A DNA stretch of 25,031 nt from Pelomyxa schiedti. Its lineage: Eukaryota > Evosea > Pelobiontida > Pelomyxidae. The translations under genes and the position numbers were made by a program. Under the pieces are notes generated by a model. The model made no database searches. It was not told the origin of the DNA and saw nothing but the letters and a program-made list of their open reading frames with translations. The stretch lies in contig JAHLWZ010001050.1 in NCBI GenBank assembly GCA_020536535.1, positions 1 through 25,031 on the forward strand. The letters are read 5' to 3'. Position 1 is the first letter of the stretch; each line of letters begins with the position of its first letter. This document shows, piece by piece, positions 21,980 through 25,031 of the stretch.

Positions 21980-24141
21980 TGTGTGTTGGTGTTGGTTAAG
22001 TTAAATGTTGCTTTTGTGAAATTCATTCACACCGAGTTTGTAGGCAATGGCTATAAGTTTATATACATATGATCTCGGTCCATCACTGAGAGACAAGAAC
22101 CCTTACGTTCTTATAAATAAGCCTTTGGTCGAGCGAACAGTTTTGATGATGCAAAAGTGGTGTGAGGTGTTGTTTTTACTTCTGTCAGGCCTTAGGAAGT
22201 TACCCCGGGTTAAGTACGAACAATTGTACCGAGGAATACATACCAAAGTGAATACCGATTCTAAGCATTATGCAACGGGTAACACTGTTGTGTGGCACGC
22301 TCTCTCAAGCACGAGTCCAAACCTACAGGCAACAGAGCTTTTTGTGACAGGTGGGACTCTGTTTATGATATACAATGCCTGGGATTAGTGCAACTTGAAA
22401 TGCTAGAATCCAGTTTATGTTTGCAGTCCATCATTCCCCCGAGTTCGTTTTTCCTACAAACTGTATTCACTAAAAAATTGGGTTCATTTAGATCCTCCAG
22501 AGAAAGTTTCAAATTCGCCCATAGAAGCAGTAGAAGGGATCCCAAAAGAGGAATCCTGTGTGTCACTTTCCCCTTTGTCATCGCCCACTCTAGGAAATAT
22601 TATGGTTACCAGTGTAATCATCTCCCCAGAAGAATCCTCTGTAGTTGGGCAGGTTATTTCCATTCCTGCAGATCCTTCTGTCTCCAAGGCCACCCAAGTG
22701 CTCACTGATTCAAGGACAATAAGGGACCCTCAAAAGAGCAGTCCACTGCAAAGTAGCCATCCAAGGAGTGCAAGCCCTCCGGCAAAAGTGAGTCACAATT
22801 CTAGCATAGCACAAATAGCCATGGATGTGACACTATCTGCAGCTAAGTCACTTCTTATATGGAGCACACCCACCCCATCCACACCCGCACCTCCCGCTCT
22901 CACACCAAGTTCTCTATTAAAAACTATGCCCCCGGCCACGCACCCGCCACAAGCAGCTACGCGGCCAGACTTAAGACCAGCCAAAGTCTCTAGTTACCCA
23001 GCACAGCCAGTATTTATCAGGGAGGTGGCAAGTATACCTTGCCAATTCCCCCGCCTTGTTTCTATATCTAAAGGAGGTTCAATCATCATTGGGGATGAGT
23101 CTGGTCTATCTAGCTGCAATAATTTCTCAGGTCCTCTGATGCGAGTTATTGAATTTTCCACCCAACTCTGTTCCGACAGACCATCCCATCACTCTGCGAT
23201 CCGATTTTACTAGGAGCCCATCAGGGTTAGTGGGACTTTCTGATGGCTCATTTCTGGTGTCTGATGGAAACAGAAACCAAATCAACCAAATCAGTAATAC
23301 CGGTGTGTCACTCTAAATTTATTTCCTGATTCAGTTAACGCTAATTCAGGCGTCTTTATTTCGGTTGTGGCTGGAACTGGTATAGGAGGATATTTAGATG
23401 GCCCAGCAGAAACTGCTCAGTTTTGTTTGCCTGCAATGATCGCCGTGGACTTTGCTTGCCCTAGTGGTATTGTAATTGCCGATCTGTGGAATAAAGCCGT
23501 AAGATACCTTCGCGCCAAAAGTATGTGTGGGTGCTCCGTCAACAAAAAGAAACCAAACAAATGCACTCGCAGAAGTCACGACCATCGCAAGGGGATTTCG
23601 CCCATTCGGCGTTGCTGTGTGTTGTGATGGCAGCTTTGTTGTTACTGATCCAGAGAGTCATTGCATTCGCAAAGTTGAGCGTACAGGTATTTACTTCTGT
23701 TACACACATCAGAGAAAACATTAACTTGGGGAAAAAAAAAACACTTCTACAAAACAAGGGAAAGTAACAGTACTGGCTGGAATGGAAAACCAGAAGGGCT
23801 ACTGTGATGGCCCTGCCATCACTGCCCAGTTTAACGTCCCAAGGGGGATTGCTGTGGACCACTTCTCTGGAATCATATATGTAGTTGATTCTTATAACAA
23901 CCGAATACGTTCAATCTCCCCAGCAGGTTTTCAATCTCAATTCTGGTTTTTTTTTCCTCACTCGTCATCACCCAAAAAACAAGGAACTGTAAGGACTGTT
24001 GTTGGACCTGAAGAACAACATGGCAACATTCAGCTTTTCCACCCACAGAGCATTGCTCTCAAATACCACAATTCACACAGCCCATGGTTAGTGGTGGCTG
24101 ATACAAAGAACTTCCGTGTTCTGGTGTTGTCAAAGCACTAA
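21367..24141 (+). CDS. ADP-ribosyltransferase-like plus NHL-repeat protein (right copy)
   Basis: Eight exons (21367-21909, 22044-22387, 22427-23130, 23180-23302, 23350-23520, 23573-23686, 23759-23926, 23984-24141) splice in frame to about 774 residues. Residues 1-130 are a Gly/Ser/Pro-rich, GC-rich leader. Residues 150-300 resemble the R-S-E class of mono-ADP-ribosyltransferases: SHNEAMAISLYTYD, a conserved asparagine in LINKPL, QLYRGI (Arg about 244) and WHALSSTS (Ser-Thr-Ser about 270-272). The usual E-x-E motif after the GTLFMIY strand is not visible in my splice model, so catalysis is uncertain. A Pro/Ser/Thr-rich linker follows (about 310-490). Residues 495-774 form six NHL blades with motifs such as GIAVDHFSGIIYVVD. 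Each blade is bounded by phase-1 introns. There is no signal peptide, so it is probably intracellular. The link between exons 2 and 3 (39-nt intron, GTGCAA donor) is the weakest. NHL assignment is firm; ART assignment is fairly firm. Confidence 0.85.
21949..21985 (+). repeat. Poly-T plus (TG)10 microsatellite (right copy)
   Basis: About 18 T residues are followed by ten TG units inside intron 1 (21910-22043, 134 nt) of the right ART-NHL gene. The length is identical to the copy at 3047-3083. Identity of so mutable a tract in both arms argues for very recent duplication, or for the same reads being used twice. Confidence 0.95.
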
Positions 24142-24205
24142 GTTCATGGCATGCATATACTACAAACAAGAAGAACCAGAGAAAGGCTTCTCGTTCGAAA
24201 ATATA

Positions 24206-25031
24206 CTATTCTATTTTAAAAAAAAAATTAAAAAAAAATGCGCAAGCCAATTTCTGTTCTTGTGCAAAAAAAACAATAGACATATAGGATTGCAGTTGTT
24301 GGAAGATGGTTAGCAAGGAATTCATTCTCAAGTCCTACAATAAGGTGAGGAAACTATTAACTACAACTATGATAACGCACTGGTCGGTTGAGGTATTGTC
24401 TTTCTGAGGGGCGGAGTCAGCCGCTGGTGTAATTGTGAGTACATTTACTGCAGGTGAGGAACCCATACTGTTGGATTCGGGTGGTACAGCAGGGTATCTT
24501 TCTTCCGTGATAGAGTCGTGCTGCTCCTCTGGAATTGGGGAGGCAACACCGGAAGTTGTCACAGTTTCTTGCAATGTGCAGATGCGTTTCGACTGCGTGA
24601 CTTCGTGCTCTATGCCTGCTTCTTCACGAGTCCGTTCTGCATGACGGTGTTAAGGAACTGAGGCGGTATTGGCAAATGGGAAAACGCACTGGATGGGGTC
24701 ACTGCATCGGTCTCTTCATTCACTTCACTTTTTATACTTGATTCCTCTGGGACGTCTTGTTCACCTTCCCAAGAAGACAGACTTGGGGAAGCTAGGCCAT
24801 GCTCTCCCTGTTCCGTTTTCAGTTTGTCGGCTGTGGGTGTTACTGTGGCCACCTGCACAAGTGGTATCTCTGAAGGAGGGGAAGTGCTTGTAATGGGAGT
24901 GGGAATGGACTCGGCAAGTGAAGTGACTAGGGGTGGGCTAAGAGTGTCCGCATTGGTACTCTCAGCCAAATGAGGTGTGTGTTCTGGAACTGGGGCTGGT
25001 GCTGGGGGGCCGGGTGGGATGGGGATAGGAG
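24206..25031 (-). CDS. Unknown Pro/Ser/Thr-rich protein, 3' part (right copy)
   Basis: This is an exact mirror of the gene at 1-826. Exons on the - strand are 24690-25029, 24377-24636 and 24206-24334, and the frame is open at the window edge, so the 5' part lies outside. The content is the same: disordered, Pro/Ser/Thr/Glu-rich, no recognised domain. It is convergent with the ART-NHL gene, whose stop is at 24141. The final exon crosses A/T homopolymers and is uncertain. Confidence 0.5.

Larger units (their letters stand above)
12674..25031 (-). repeat. Right arm of 25-kb palindrome
   Basis: This is the reverse-complement partner of 1-12358. It has the same gene order and the same exon boundaries, and mirrored reading frames translate identically. 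Because the arms have the same length and the window ends exactly at both arm ends, the window is probably a complete contig. It could be a graph path that walks one sequence, passes through the loop, and returns along the same sequence on the other strand. Confidence 0.97.

Noticed and set aside
1-25031. Composite transposon or MULE/Helitron-type inverted repeat
   Set aside because: No transposase, integrase, helicase or reverse transcriptase reading frame is present, and the inverted arms are themselves ordinary multi-exon genes.
1-25031. tRNA, rRNA, CRISPR array, prokaryotic operon or bacterial ribosome binding sites
   Set aside because: None was recognised. Intron structure shows the DNA is eukaryotic, and no direct-repeat spacer pattern or cloverleaf was seen by eye, though small RNAs could be missed without computation.

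Overview
The window is one giant inverted repeat. Position x on the left pairs with position 25032-x on the right. The two arms (1-12358 and 12674-25031, about 12.36 kb each) matched in every stretch I compared, and predicted coding features recur as exact mirror images. A short imperfect collar (12359-12455 against 12578-12673) and a 122-base unique loop (12456-12577) separate them. The window ends are also exact mirror images, so it looks like a whole contig that reads one locus twice, not an arbitrary slice of a chromosome.

The DNA is nuclear eukaryotic. Every gene I could resolve is split by small spliceosomal GT-AG introns (mostly 39-90 nt), intergenic gaps are about 60-220 bp, and TAA, TAG and TGA are all used as stops. 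The gene content (a Retriever subunit, an inositol polyphosphate kinase, an ADP-ribosyltransferase joined to NHL repeats, and a degenerate ankyrin-like repeat protein) suggests a free-living unicellular protist, perhaps an amoebozoan. That placement is inference from style and memory only.

Each arm holds the same six genes. From the centre outwards: (F) an inositol polyphosphate kinase; (E) a putative membrane protein with a Pro/Ser/Thr-rich tail; (D) VPS35L, which I could splice into a continuous reading frame of 20 exons and about 1013 residues; (C) a 705-residue protein of Trp-centred ankyrin-like repeats; (B) a 774-residue ART-like plus six-blade NHL protein; and (A) the 3' part of an unknown Pro/Ser/Thr-rich protein. 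B to F are all transcribed away from the centre, and A runs inwards to meet B tail to tail.

The palindrome junction lies inside or just upstream of exon 1 of gene F. The right copy has its whole coding sequence but only 17 bases of unique DNA before the ATG. The left copy has lost the start of exon 1. No promoter for F is present anywhere in the window. This geometry, with a short microhomology at the junction, fits a fold-back event. Whether that happened in the cell, during DNA amplification, or in assembly cannot be decided from the sequence. The genes do not form an obvious pathway; D and F are general housekeeping functions (endosomal recycling and inositol phosphate metabolism).
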